IMG/VR virus record: IMGVR_UViG_3300024264_000087
Coordinates: 1-35,796 of that record
DNA from: a virus
Reading direction: 5' to 3' (one strand)
Length of the DNA stretch: 35,796 nt
Each line of letters opens with the position of its first letter. The stretch's first letter is position 1. Below the pieces are notes generated by a model. The model saw only the letters and a program-made list of their open reading frames with translations. It was not told where the DNA came from and searched no databases. Positions 7,273 through 15,627 of this stretch are shown here, piece after piece. The position numbers and the translations under genes are program-made.

Positions 7273-9654
7273 ATGAAGAAAATAACAAACACTTATTCTA
7301 CTTTTCCTGATCAGGTTGTGCCTGACGAAATTAAACAAAGCATAGACTATGGCAAGCAAGTTGCTCAAGCTATAGAAGGTGATTGGTTTAGTGGAACAAG
7401 ATCTGGTGTTGAAAACAGGTTTAATACTAATTATAATAACTTTAGAACTAGAAGATTATATGCTAGAGCTGAACAACCTGTTCAGAAGTACAAAGATGAG
7501 TTAGCTATAAATGGAGATTTATCATATCTTAATTTAGACTGGAAACCAGTTCCTATAATACCTAAATTTGTAGATATAGTTGTCAACGGTATGGACGATA
7601 AACTTTATGATATAAAAGCATTTGCTCAAGATCCAGAATCAAGAAGAGCAAGATCTAAATATGCAGAAGACATATTAAGAGATATGCAAGCTAAAGAGTT
7701 CTTACAACAAATAGAACAAACTATAGGTATAAATTTATTTAATACTCAAAAGCCAGAAGAACTTCCTGAAAATAAAGAAGAACTAGACCTACACATGATG
7801 TTAAGCTACAAGCAGGCATCTGAAATAGCATGTGAAGAAGCTATAAATAATACTTTAGAATTAAATAGATATAACTTAACAAAGAAAAGATTAATAGAAG
7901 ACTTAGTAGTCTTAGGTATGAGTGCTTGTAAAACAAGTTGGAATAAGTCAGAGGGTGTTACTGTTGACTACGTAGATCCAGCTCACATGGTCCACTCTTA
8001 CTCAGAAGATCCTAACTTTGAAGACTTGTGGTATGTAGGAGAAATAAAAGCTATTTCTTTAGCTGACTGTAAAAAACAGTTTCCTAATCTAACAAATGAA
8101 GAATTAGAAAGATTAGAACAATACCAAGGCAATAGTCAATACTTATATAACTGGAACGGTAGAAGAGATGGTAATGCTATATATATTATGTATTTTGAAT
8201 ACAAAACATATAGCGAACAAGTTTATAAAATAAAAAGAACAGCCACAGGTTTAGAAAAATCTTTAGAAAAGCCAGATACATTTAATCCTGCAACTAATGA
8301 TAATTTTGAAAGAGTAAGTAGATCAATAGAGGTTTTATATAGTGGAGCAAAAGTATTAGGTTATGATATGATGTTAGATTGGAGATTAGCAGAGAATATG
8401 ACTAGGCCAAAATCTAATTTAGTTAAAGTTAATATGAATTACGTTTTATGTGCACCACAAATGTATCAAGGAAGAATAAATAGTTTAGTAGGCCGAATGA
8501 TGGGCTTTGCCGATATGATACAGTTAACACATTTAAAAATACAACAAGTAATATCTAAGGTTATACCTGATGGTGTTTACTTAGACGTTGATGGTTTAGC
8601 AGAAGTAGATTTAGGTAATGGAACTAGCTATAACGCCAAGGAAGCTCTTAATATGTATTTTCAAACTGGTAGTATACTAGGTAGATCTATGAATACAGAA
8701 GGTGATCCTAATGGTGGTAGAATACCTATCCAAGAATTAGTTAAAAGTGACGGTGGCTCTAAAATAAATTCTTTAATATCTACATATCAGTACTACTTAC
8801 AAATGCTTAGAGATGTAACAGGACTTAATGAAGCTAGAGATGGTAGTATGCCAAATTCAGATTCTTTAGTAGGTTTACAAAAGCTAGCAGCTGCTAATTC
8901 TAATACAGCTACAAAACACATATTAAATGCTTATTTATATCTTACTGTAAGAACTTGCGAAAATATAGTTCTAAGAACTGCTGATAGCGTAGAGTTTGCA
9001 TTAACAGAAGAAGCATTGAAAAATAGTATATCTACTTGGAACGTAGGCCAACTAAAAGATTTAAAAAATATACACTTATATGATTTTGGTATTTTCTTTG
9101 ATATGGTACCAGATGAAAAAGAAAAAGAACAACTAGAAGCTAACATACAAGCTGCATTGCAAAGTGGGAGTATAAATCTTGAAGATGCAATAGATATTAG
9201 GCAAATAAACAATTTAAAATTAGCTAACCAAATGGTTAAGCTAAAACGTAAAAAAGCAGCAGAAGCAGCTCAAGCCGCTAACTTAGCTAACATAGAAGCT
9301 CAAGGTGCTGCCAATGCTCAAGCTAGTGAAGCTGCAGCTATGGCTGAGGTGCAAAAGCGGCAAGCTGAAATCGACACTAAACTTAAGTTTGAAAAAGGAA
9401 AGTCGCAGTTTGAAATTGAAAGAATGAGAGTTGACGCTCAAATAAAAAGAGAATTAATGCAGTTAGAGTTTAACTATAACATGCAACTAGGTCAGCAGAA
9501 AGTTAATAGAGAAGCTGACAGAGAACAAGAAATAGAAAATAGAAAAGATAAGCGAACTAAAATAGTTGGCACACAACAAAGTGCTATAGCAGATCAAAAA
9601 TCTAACAATCTATTACCAATAAATTTTGAACAAAATCAGGATTTAAACATTTAA
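7273..9654 (+). CDS. portal protein
   Basis: The 793-aa length is typical for large podovirus and crAss-like portals. It begins immediately after the terminase stop and precedes the scaffold and capsid genes, the canonical portal position. The N-terminal third (for example LDWKPVPIIPKFVDIVVNGM at about 95-114) and the following helix-rich stem region look like phage portals I know. The last 150 residues form a long Ala/Gln/Glu-rich coiled coil, suited to the barrel or to contact with internal proteins. Twelve copies would form the DNA entry ring. No frameshift or truncation is seen. I am sure of the role and less sure of the exact family. Confidence 0.85.
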   Translation: MKKITNTYSTFPDQVVPDEIKQSIDYGKQVAQAIEGDWFSGTRSGVENRFNTNYNNFRTRRLYARAEQPVQKYKDELAINGDLSYLNLDWKPVPIIPKFVDIVVNGMDDKLYDIKAFAQDPESRRARSKYAEDILRDMQAKEFLQQIEQTIGINLFNTQKPEELPENKEELDLHMMLSYKQASEIACEEAINNTLELNRYNLTKKRLIEDLVVLGMSACKTSWNKSEGVTVDYVDPAHMVHSYSEDPNFEDLWYVGEIKAISLADCKKQFPNLTNEELERLEQYQGNSQYLYNWNGRRDGNAIYIMYFEYKTYSEQVYKIKRTATGLEKSLEKPDTFNPATNDNFERVSRSIEVLYSGAKVLGYDMMLDWRLAENMTRPKSNLVKVNMNYVLCAPQMYQGRINSLVGRMMGFADMIQLTHLKIQQVISKVIPDGVYLDVDGLAEVDLGNGTSYNAKEALNMYFQTGSILGRSMNTEGDPNGGRIPIQELVKSDGGSKINSLISTYQYYLQMLRDVTGLNEARDGSMPNSDSLVGLQKLAAANSNTATKHILNAYLYLTVRTCENIVLRTADSVEFALTEEALKNSISTWNVGQLKDLKNIHLYDFGIFFDMVPDEKEKEQLEANIQAALQSGSINLEDAIDIRQINNLKLANQMVKLKRKKAAEAAQAANLANIEAQGAANAQASEAAAMAEVQKRQAEIDTKLKFEKGKSQFEIERMRVDAQIKRELMQLEFNYNMQLGQQKVNREADREQEIENRKDKRTKIVGTQQSAIADQKSNNLLPINFEQNQDLNI

Positions 9655-9658
9655 TAAC

Positions 9659-9679
9659 TTATATTATATTATATTATGG
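9659..9679 (+). promoter_or_regulatory. AT-repeat leader overlapping a start codon (copy 1)
   Basis: Three tandem ATATT units run directly into the start codon of the scaffold gene. The whole 21-base block, including the ATGG, is repeated exactly at 12767-12787. The leader holds no Shine-Dalgarno-like G-run. It may help translation by leaving the start unpaired, or act in transcription. Which of these applies cannot be read from sequence alone. Confidence 0.5.
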
Positions 9680-10839
9680 CTAAAGTACAAGCAGACGTGG
9701 ATACTAAAGAACCACTTAAAATGAAAAGAAAGCCGGGTAGACCAAAGAAGCTATCTAGCAACAACGAACCTACAAGAATAAACTTAAAAAAAGAAGAAGA
9801 TGCCGTTTCAAAGCCAAGCACAGTCGTCGTGGATGAAAATAAACAAACCAAAGATGTGGAAAAAGTGGAGGAGAGAGCATCCGAACCAAGACTTGAAGAG
9901 CTTACCAAAGAAGTTGTCGAAAACAAAAATGAGGACAAAGAGGTCACGGTAATAAACGAAGCTCCAGTCGAAAAGAAAGAAGAAGTAAAACCAACAACTG
10001 AGCCATTTAAAAGGGATATGCATATTCCTGAAAACGTAGAAAAGCTAATAAGCTTTATGAAAGACACTGGAGGCAATGTTGAAGATTACGTTACTTTAAA
10101 TAGAGATTATAGCAAGTATGATGATGAGTTGCTTGTTAAAGAATATTATAAAAAAACTAGACCACATTTAGATGATGAGGAAATTAACTTTGTAATGGAA
10201 GATAATTTTAAATTTGATGAAGAAGTGGACGAAGAAAGATTTGTACGTAAGCAAAGGCTTAAATACAAAGAAGAAGTTGCGAAAGCCAAGAACTTTTTAG
10301 AGCAAATGAAAAGTAAATATTATGATGAAATCAAGTTGAGGCCATCTGTTACTAACGAGCAGAAAAAAGCTATGGACTTTTTCCAACGATACAGTGAAGA
10401 ACAACAACAAATAACAGAAGCAAGAAATAATTTTGTAAATAAAACTAAAAACTTCTTTCAAGAAGAATTCAAAGGTTTTGAATTTAATTTAGGAGAAAAA
10501 GCTTTTAGATACAATGTTTCTAATGCTAATGAAATGATAGACTCCCAATCAGATGTTTCTAAAATTATTAATAAATTTTCTGATGATAATGGAAATATAA
10601 CTGATATGGATGGTTATCACAAGGCTATTTACGCTGCTAGAAATGCAGATAGATTAGCACAACATTTTTATGAGCAAGGCAAAGCTGATGCTACTAAAGA
10701 TATAGTTGCTAAATCTAAAAACATTAATCAAGCGCCAAGATCAATACCAACGGAAACTTCGTTGCCTAATGGTTGGAAAGTAAGAGCAGTGACAGGTGTT
10801 GATAGTTCAAAGCTGAAAGTTAAAAATAAAAAATCATAA
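9676..10839 (+). CDS. probable capsid scaffolding protein with AT-hook-like N-terminus
   Basis: This gene encodes 387 aa and lies between portal and major capsid protein, where scaffolds normally sit. Residues about 30-110 are highly acidic and disordered, the middle is helical and charged, and the C-terminus is basic (SKLKVKNKK), as in scaffolds that bind capsid protein electrostatically. Residues 17-25 read KRKPGRPKK, matching the AT-hook core GRP flanked by basic residues, unusual for a scaffold. The first 110 codons use more G/C-ending codons (GTC, CCG, GTG) than neighbouring genes. The start lies inside an exact repeat shared with the 12784 gene. Proteolysis during maturation is possible but unsupported here. 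Confidence 0.65.
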   Translation: MAKVQADVDTKEPLKMKRKPGRPKKLSSNNEPTRINLKKEEDAVSKPSTVVVDENKQTKDVEKVEERASEPRLEELTKEVVENKNEDKEVTVINEAPVEKKEEVKPTTEPFKRDMHIPENVEKLISFMKDTGGNVEDYVTLNRDYSKYDDELLVKEYYKKTRPHLDDEEINFVMEDNFKFDEEVDEERFVRKQRLKYKEEVAKAKNFLEQMKSKYYDEIKLRPSVTNEQKKAMDFFQRYSEEQQQITEARNNFVNKTKNFFQEEFKGFEFNLGEKAFRYNVSNANEMIDSQSDVSKIINKFSDDNGNITDMDGYHKAIYAARNADRLAQHFYEQGKADATKDIVAKSKNINQAPRSIPTETSLPNGWKVRAVTGVDSSKLKVKNKKS

Positions 10840-10853
10840 TAAAAATAAAAAAC

Positions 10854-12335
10854 ATGAGTTTTGTAACAGGAGGTTCATTTCCTGCAAGCATTAACCCTAT
10901 GCCAAGTCAAGTAGTTGTACAAGATAACTATATTGATTTTAATACGGTTGCTGGTGGACAATGGGCACAACAATATTTACCTGAGCTTTATGAGCAAGAG
11001 GTAGAGAGATACGGAAACAGAACATTATCTGGTTTCTTAAGAATGGTAGGCGCTGAAATGCCTATGACATCTGATCAAGTAATTTGGTCTGAACAAAATA
11101 GATTACACGTAGCATATGACAATTGTGCTGTTGCTGCTGGTGGTAAAGCTTTCCCATTATTCAGGGTTACTATTACTGCTCCAGCTGGTGCTGCTGCTAC
11201 TTCTGGTATCAGAAACGGTAATACTATATTAATATCTGATAACGCTACTGGTTTAGTTACTCTTAAAGCATTAGTTGAAGATATTAATGATGTAGGAACT
11301 AATGGATATACTATTGAGTGTCACGCTTACGAAGGAGCTGCTTTATCTGCTGCTTTAACTGGTGGAGCTTGTAGCTTATTTGTATATGGTTCTGAATTTC
11401 CAAAAGGTGTTGATGGAATGTCTGGCGCTATTGAGCCAAACGTTACTACTTTCACTAATTCTCCAATTATCCTTAAAGATAACTACGAGTTAAGTGGATC
11501 TGATACTGCACAAATTGGATGGATCGAAGTTGCTACTGAAGATGGTACTTCTGGATATTTATGGTATCTAAAAGCTGAGTCTGAAACAAGACTAAGATTT
11601 GAAGATTACATGGAAATGTCAATGGTTGAAGGTGAGTTAAATGCTAATGCTGCTAACTTTACTTTTTCTACTGTAAACAATGCCGCTGGACCTGCGCAAG
11701 CGATTAAAGGTACTGAAGGTTTATTTGCTGCTATCGAAGCAAGAGGTAATGTATACTCTGGTTTTGCTGGTGCTGCTGCTCCTGGTTCAGGTGCGTTAGG
11801 AGATTTCGATGAGATCTTAAAGCAATTAGACAAGCAAGGTGCTATTGAAGAAAATATGTTATTCTTATCAAGACAAACTGCTCTTGATTTTGATGATATG
11901 TTAGCTGCTACTAATGGTGGTTATGCTTCAACAAACGCTGCATCTTACGGATTATTTGACAACGAAGCTGAAATGGCACTTAACTTTGGTTTTGCTGGTT
12001 TTAGAAGAGGTTCTTATGACTTCTACAAAACTGACTGGAAATACTTAAACGATGCTACTACAAGAGGTATGTCTAGCGCCATTGATGGTGTTATGGTACC
12101 AGCTGGTACATCTACAGTATACGATCAAATGTTAGGTTCAAATATCAGACGTCCTTTCTTACATGTAAGATATAGAGCTTCTGAAACTGAAGACAGACGA
12201 TTCAAAGCTTGGATCACTGGTTCTGTTGGTGGAGCTTACACATCTGATCTTGATGTAATGAGAGTTAATTTCTTATCTGAAAGATGTTTAGTTACACAAG
12301 CTGCTAATAACTTCGTGTTATTCAAAGGAGCTTAA
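10854..12335 (+). CDS. major capsid protein
   Basis: This 493-aa protein is Ala-, Gly- and Thr-rich with even composition and no long disordered regions. It sits directly after the scaffold gene and before a small capsid-type gene and a terminator. The N-terminal segment (WAQQYLPELYEQEVERYGNR) and the C-terminal run with RRPFLHVRYRASETEDRRFK are consistent with an HK97-fold capsid protein of the marine Bacteroidota podovirus type; the fold itself is inferred. Its codons favour GCT, TTC and AAC compared with neighbours, as expected for the most highly translated virion gene. The leader is aataaaaataaaaaac, without a Shine-Dalgarno sequence. Confidence 0.82.
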   Translation: MSFVTGGSFPASINPMPSQVVVQDNYIDFNTVAGGQWAQQYLPELYEQEVERYGNRTLSGFLRMVGAEMPMTSDQVIWSEQNRLHVAYDNCAVAAGGKAFPLFRVTITAPAGAAATSGIRNGNTILISDNATGLVTLKALVEDINDVGTNGYTIECHAYEGAALSAALTGGACSLFVYGSEFPKGVDGMSGAIEPNVTTFTNSPIILKDNYELSGSDTAQIGWIEVATEDGTSGYLWYLKAESETRLRFEDYMEMSMVEGELNANAANFTFSTVNNAAGPAQAIKGTEGLFAAIEARGNVYSGFAGAAAPGSGALGDFDEILKQLDKQGAIEENMLFLSRQTALDFDDMLAATNGGYASTNAASYGLFDNEAEMALNFGFAGFRRGSYDFYKTDWKYLNDATTRGMSSAIDGVMVPAGTSTVYDQMLGSNIRRPFLHVRYRASETEDRRFKAWITGSVGGAYTSDLDVMRVNFLSERCLVTQAANNFVLFKGA

Positions 12336-12365
12336 TTAATTATTAACATTTAAAATATAGAAATT

Positions 12366-12719
12366 ATGGGTTTATTAAAAATCACACAAGATCAAGTTAT
12401 AATGGCCGAAGGCATATTACAACTTACAGCAGCAATATCAAGCAACACGCTTACAATTGATGTTATTTATGCTTTAGACATGGGATCAAGCAAGTTGGCG
12501 AAAGCTAATATTGTTTACACCAAAGGCGGATCTAACTCTTTTGTTTTAACTGAAGCTCAATATTTAGCTGAATTTGCAGAAGCGTTTAGCTTAGCAATGG
12601 GAACAAGTGGACCAGCTTTAGTTGGACCAATTGTTGAACAAAAAGTAACTTCTACTGGATTACTAGTAGGAACAATTACACCTGTAGTTACAATAAAGCT
12701 TTCATCAGCTTTAACTTAA
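12366..12719 (+). CDS. small capsid-associated or decoration protein
   Basis: This 117-aa protein is rich in Ala, Thr and Val, with alternating strand-like segments (TIDVIYALDMGSSKLAKANI, then TGLLVGTITPVVTIKLSS). It has no charge clusters, cysteine or membrane span. It follows the major capsid gene by 30 bases and is the last gene before a strong terminator. It therefore shares the capsid transcript and is probably made in large amounts. Capsid decoration or minor head proteins are typically found here. The family is not recognised. Confidence 0.6.
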   Translation: MGLLKITQDQVIMAEGILQLTAAISSNTLTIDVIYALDMGSSKLAKANIVYTKGGSNSFVLTEAQYLAEFAEAFSLAMGTSGPALVGPIVEQKVTSTGLLVGTITPVVTIKLSSALT

Positions 12720-12733
12720 TTAAGGTTATACTT

Positions 12734-12761
12734 AAGATCCCGCTTCGGCGGGGTCTTTTTT
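12734..12761 (+). terminator. Rho-independent terminator after the capsid genes
   Basis: GATCCCGC (12736-12743) pairs with GCGGGGTC (12748-12755) around a UUCG tetraloop, with A-T pairs extending the base and a run of six or more T. There is one G-T pair. It lies just after the stop of the small capsid gene and before the AT-repeat leader of the next gene. Confidence 0.9.
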
Positions 12762-12766
12762 AATTA

Positions 12767-12787
12767 TTATATTATATTATATTATGG
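12767..12787 (+). promoter_or_regulatory. AT-repeat leader overlapping a start codon (copy 2)
   Basis: This block is identical over 21 bases to 9659-9679: three ATATT units followed by the start codon and one G. It lies immediately behind the terminator at 12734-12761, so the gene it precedes needs readthrough or a promoter in or near this leader. A promoter role is inferred from that position. Confidence 0.5.
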
Positions 12788-13581
12788 AAGAAACAAAAGC
12801 AAAAAAGGCTCCAGTCAAAAAGGCTGCGCCTGTAGAAAAACCAGTACAAAACTGGGAGTATAAAGATAGGAATTACTATTTAATAGGTAATAAAACACCA
12901 TTAACTTACACTATAACAAGTAGACATTCTAAAAGATACCCTTTAGTATGGTTTGATCCAGAATTAGGCTATGAAAGAGAGATGAGATATGCTACTAATC
13001 AAAAATCTGTATTTGTAGATGAACAAAAAGGAGACGCTACATTAAAACATATAGTTTTTGAAAAAGGTCATTTATTTGTACCTAAAGAAAAAAGAAATTT
13101 ACAAGAATTTTTAGATAAACATCCTCATAAAAATTTATTATTTCAACAATTTGATCCTGTTGTCCAAGCTGTACACGAGTTTGAAGACTTAGAAGATGAA
13201 ATAGTTGCTCTTAATATGGCTTATGAGATGGACATTGAGCAAGCAGAAGCAATAATGAGAGTTGAACTAGGTACTAAAGTAGCTGATTTAAGCTCTAAAG
13301 AATTAAGAAGAGACTTACTTATATTTGCTAAAAGAAATCCAAGACTACTTGTTGATCTAGCTAACGATGAAAATGTTGTACTTAGAAACTTTGCTATAAG
13401 ATCTGTAGAAGAAAATATAGTTAACTTAAGCTCTGACAACAGATCGTTTACTTGGGCTAGTAATGGTCGTAAATTAATGAATGTTCCTTTTGATGAAAAC
13501 CCTTATTCAGCAATGGCTTCGTGGTTTAAAACAGATGAAGGACTTGAAGTTTACAGATCTATAGAGAAAAAATTCAAATAA
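12784..13581 (+). CDS. conserved phage protein of unknown function with Lys/Ala/Pro-rich tail, bounded by terminators
   Basis: This gene encodes 265 aa. Residues 1-22 are a Lys/Ala/Pro-rich leader (KAKKAPVKKAAPVEKP) like histone H1 tails, which could bind DNA or be disordered. The rest is a compact domain with YYLIGNKTPLTYTITSRHSK, then PLVWFDPELGYEREMRYATN, and a helical C-terminal half. Similar proteins are found in the head-to-tail gene block of marine Bacteroidota phages, from memory, with no known function. Uniquely in this window, the gene stands alone between two terminators (12734-12761 and 13597-13621), so its expression can differ from the capsid and connector genes on either side. 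Confidence 0.7.
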   Translation: MEETKAKKAPVKKAAPVEKPVQNWEYKDRNYYLIGNKTPLTYTITSRHSKRYPLVWFDPELGYEREMRYATNQKSVFVDEQKGDATLKHIVFEKGHLFVPKEKRNLQEFLDKHPHKNLLFQQFDPVVQAVHEFEDLEDEIVALNMAYEMDIEQAEAIMRVELGTKVADLSSKELRRDLLIFAKRNPRLLVDLANDENVVLRNFAIRSVEENIVNLSSDNRSFTWASNGRKLMNVPFDENPYSAMASWFKTDEGLEVYRSIEKKFK

Positions 13582-13596
13582 CAAGTGATTATAATT

Positions 13597-13621
13597 AAGG
13601 GTGGTTTACGCCACCCTTTTT
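13597..13621 (+). terminator. Rho-independent terminator after the 265-aa gene
   Basis: AAGGGTGG (13597-13604) pairs perfectly with CCACCCTT (13611-13618) around the loop TTTACG, followed by a T-run. It closes the single-gene segment and precedes the connector gene by about 14 bases. Confidence 0.88.
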
Positions 13622-13634
13622 AATATATATAAAT

Positions 13635-14393
13635 ATGGCAATTAACGTAAACACTGTATACACATCTGTATTAAGTATCCTTAACAAAGAACAAAGAGGA
13701 TATTTAACTCCTTATGAGTTTAATCAATTAGCTACTCAAGTACAATTAGAAATATTTGAAAGCTATTTTGAAAACTTAAATCAACAGCTTAGAGCTCCAG
13801 AAAATAATAGTGAATATGCAGATAGAGTTAAAATGCTTCAAGAAAAAATATCTACGTTTGAAACATCTGCGAGTGTTAATGTCGTGGTTGCTAACAATGT
13901 TGGCACATACGATTTTAGTGCTCAAAATCCTTCTGTTCATAGGTTTGGTAGAATAGATTATACTAATGGCTCAAAACTTCCAGTAGAAATAGATAAAGTA
14001 ACACGTCAAGAATTTTTAACATTTAGACGCTCTCCACTTACAGCCCCAAGTCAAGATTATCCTATATGTTATATAGAGGGAACAACTATAAAAATACTGC
14101 CTGCTATAAATTCAACGCCAGCTAGTCCAAGTGCCGCTGGGCAAGTTTATACTTTAGAATATGTTAAGAAACCTATAGATCCTGTTTGGAACTATACAGT
14201 AGGAAGCTTAGGTCAGTACATATTTGACCCAGTAGCTAATGGTGTAAGTAAGGACTTTGAAATATCAGACTTAGATCAAACAGAAGTTATATTAAAAATA
14301 TTAATGTACGCTGGTGTAGTTATAAGAGATCCAGAGATCGTACAACAAGCTGCTCAAGCGGTAGCTGCTCAAGACCAATTAGAACAAATTTAA
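13635..14393 (+). CDS. head-to-tail connector / ring protein (crAss-like ring or T7 gp11-like)
   Basis: This gene encodes 252 aa. The helical N-terminus (EQRGYLTPYEFNQLATQVQL) is followed by a beta-rich middle and the C-terminal block FEISDLDQTEVILKILMYAG with VVIRDPEIVQQA. That last block is typical of a connector protein I associate with crAss-like phages and their marine relatives. It would assemble as a dodecameric ring below the portal, linking it to the tail nozzle. It starts just behind a terminator and ends two bases before the next connector gene. Ring protein versus tail tubular A is a matter of naming. Confidence 0.7.
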   Translation: MAINVNTVYTSVLSILNKEQRGYLTPYEFNQLATQVQLEIFESYFENLNQQLRAPENNSEYADRVKMLQEKISTFETSASVNVVVANNVGTYDFSAQNPSVHRFGRIDYTNGSKLPVEIDKVTRQEFLTFRRSPLTAPSQDYPICYIEGTTIKILPAINSTPASPSAAGQVYTLEYVKKPIDPVWNYTVGSLGQYIFDPVANGVSKDFEISDLDQTEVILKILMYAGVVIRDPEIVQQAAQAVAAQDQLEQI

Positions 14394-14394
14394 G

Positions 14395-15624
14395 ATGACA
14401 CAAACTTCAGCTACAACTCCAATAACAGAAAACGATTCGCAATACTACGCAGGGCAATATGGACCAATACAAAACCTTACTGGTGTAAATAAAACAATTT
14501 GGAGTTTTCCAGATTTAAACACTGTATTAATTAGTAATTATGATTTACCAGGAGGAGTACAAGTTAGAGATACTGGTAATTTTACATTACATTTATTAGC
14601 TACATCGACGACTATACCTAGTGCAAGTAATCAAATACCTGTTGAAAATATAGTAGTAACAAATACTACAAACAATACGGTTGAATTAAAAAATATTCAA
14701 GGATCAGCTGTACCAAATAATCAGTTTATATTTTTACAATTAACTGATATAGCTAGAGGAGATAATTGGGGTAGTTATAGTTATTTAACTTTAAACGAAG
14801 TAATAGATAACTGGTTAATGTCTTATGTAGGTGAAGATAAAATTATACAAAAAATTAAAAGAGGTGATGTTCTTTTTCATGCTAGAAGAGCAATGCAAGA
14901 ATTATCTTATGATACTTTAAAATCTTATAAGTCTCAAGAATTGACTGTTCCAACAAATCTAACAGTTCCTATACCAAAAGATTATGTTAACTATACAAGA
15001 CTTGCTTTTGCTGATGGTTCAGGTGTATTAAGAACAATACAACCTTTAAGTGGACTAAGCGGTAATCCTACAGAAATGCCTATTCAAGATGGCGCAACAG
15101 GTATTCCTAGTCAAAGTTCTTATGACACAAACCTTGAGGCTGCTCAATCATTAATAGAGGATAGATGGAACAAGGCAAATAAAAATGATATAACAGGAAA
15201 TTATACTCCTTTTCAATCAGACGGAGTGTTTGACGCAGCTTGGTATAAAACAGCATATGGCCAAAGATATGGTTTAGACCCAGTAGTGTCTAATCAAAAC
15301 GGCTGGTTTTCTATAAATCAAAGAACAGGTAGTTTTAATTTTAGTAGTAACCTAGTAAACCAAGTTATATTTCTTAGTTATATTTCTGATGGTCTTTCTT
15401 ATACTTTGAATAGTATAGTACCTAAATTAGTCGAAGAAGCAATGTACGCTCAAATAGCATCAAGAATTTTTCAATTAAGAAGAGATGTAGATGGTGGAAC
15501 TAAACAGGTTTTTAAGCGTGATTCTTATGTTAAAACAAGAAATGCAAAAATAAGATTACAAAACCTTAAATTAGATGAAATAACTCAATGGTTTAGAGGT
15601 CAATCTAAATGGATTAAACATTAA
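14395..15624 (+). CDS. second head-to-tail connector / ring protein
   Basis: This gene encodes 409 aa. The C-terminal signature is clear: PKLVEEAMYAQIASRIFQLR, a basic helix with RNAKIRLQNLKLDEITQWFR, and the end GQSKWIKH, as in crAss-like ring proteins. The N-terminal 130 residues are beta-rich and of low hydrophobicity, probably an extra domain facing outward. Together with the preceding gene it should form the collar between portal and nozzle. It begins one base after the previous stop and ends three bases before the 1511-aa gene, so all three connector-tail genes are likely translated together. Confidence 0.7.
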   Translation: MTQTSATTPITENDSQYYAGQYGPIQNLTGVNKTIWSFPDLNTVLISNYDLPGGVQVRDTGNFTLHLLATSTTIPSASNQIPVENIVVTNTTNNTVELKNIQGSAVPNNQFIFLQLTDIARGDNWGSYSYLTLNEVIDNWLMSYVGEDKIIQKIKRGDVLFHARRAMQELSYDTLKSYKSQELTVPTNLTVPIPKDYVNYTRLAFADGSGVLRTIQPLSGLSGNPTEMPIQDGATGIPSQSSYDTNLEAAQSLIEDRWNKANKNDITGNYTPFQSDGVFDAAWYKTAYGQRYGLDPVVSNQNGWFSINQRTGSFNFSSNLVNQVIFLSYISDGLSYTLNSIVPKLVEEAMYAQIASRIFQLRRDVDGGTKQVFKRDSYVKTRNAKIRLQNLKLDEITQWFRGQSKWIKH

Positions 15625-15627
15625 TTA

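Noticed and set aside
9669-10076. 135-aa minus-strand open frame opposite the scaffold gene
   Set aside because: It is Ser/Phe-rich translation of the complement of Lys/Glu codons, a usual antisense artefact; other minus-strand frames within 1-34614 are of the same kind.
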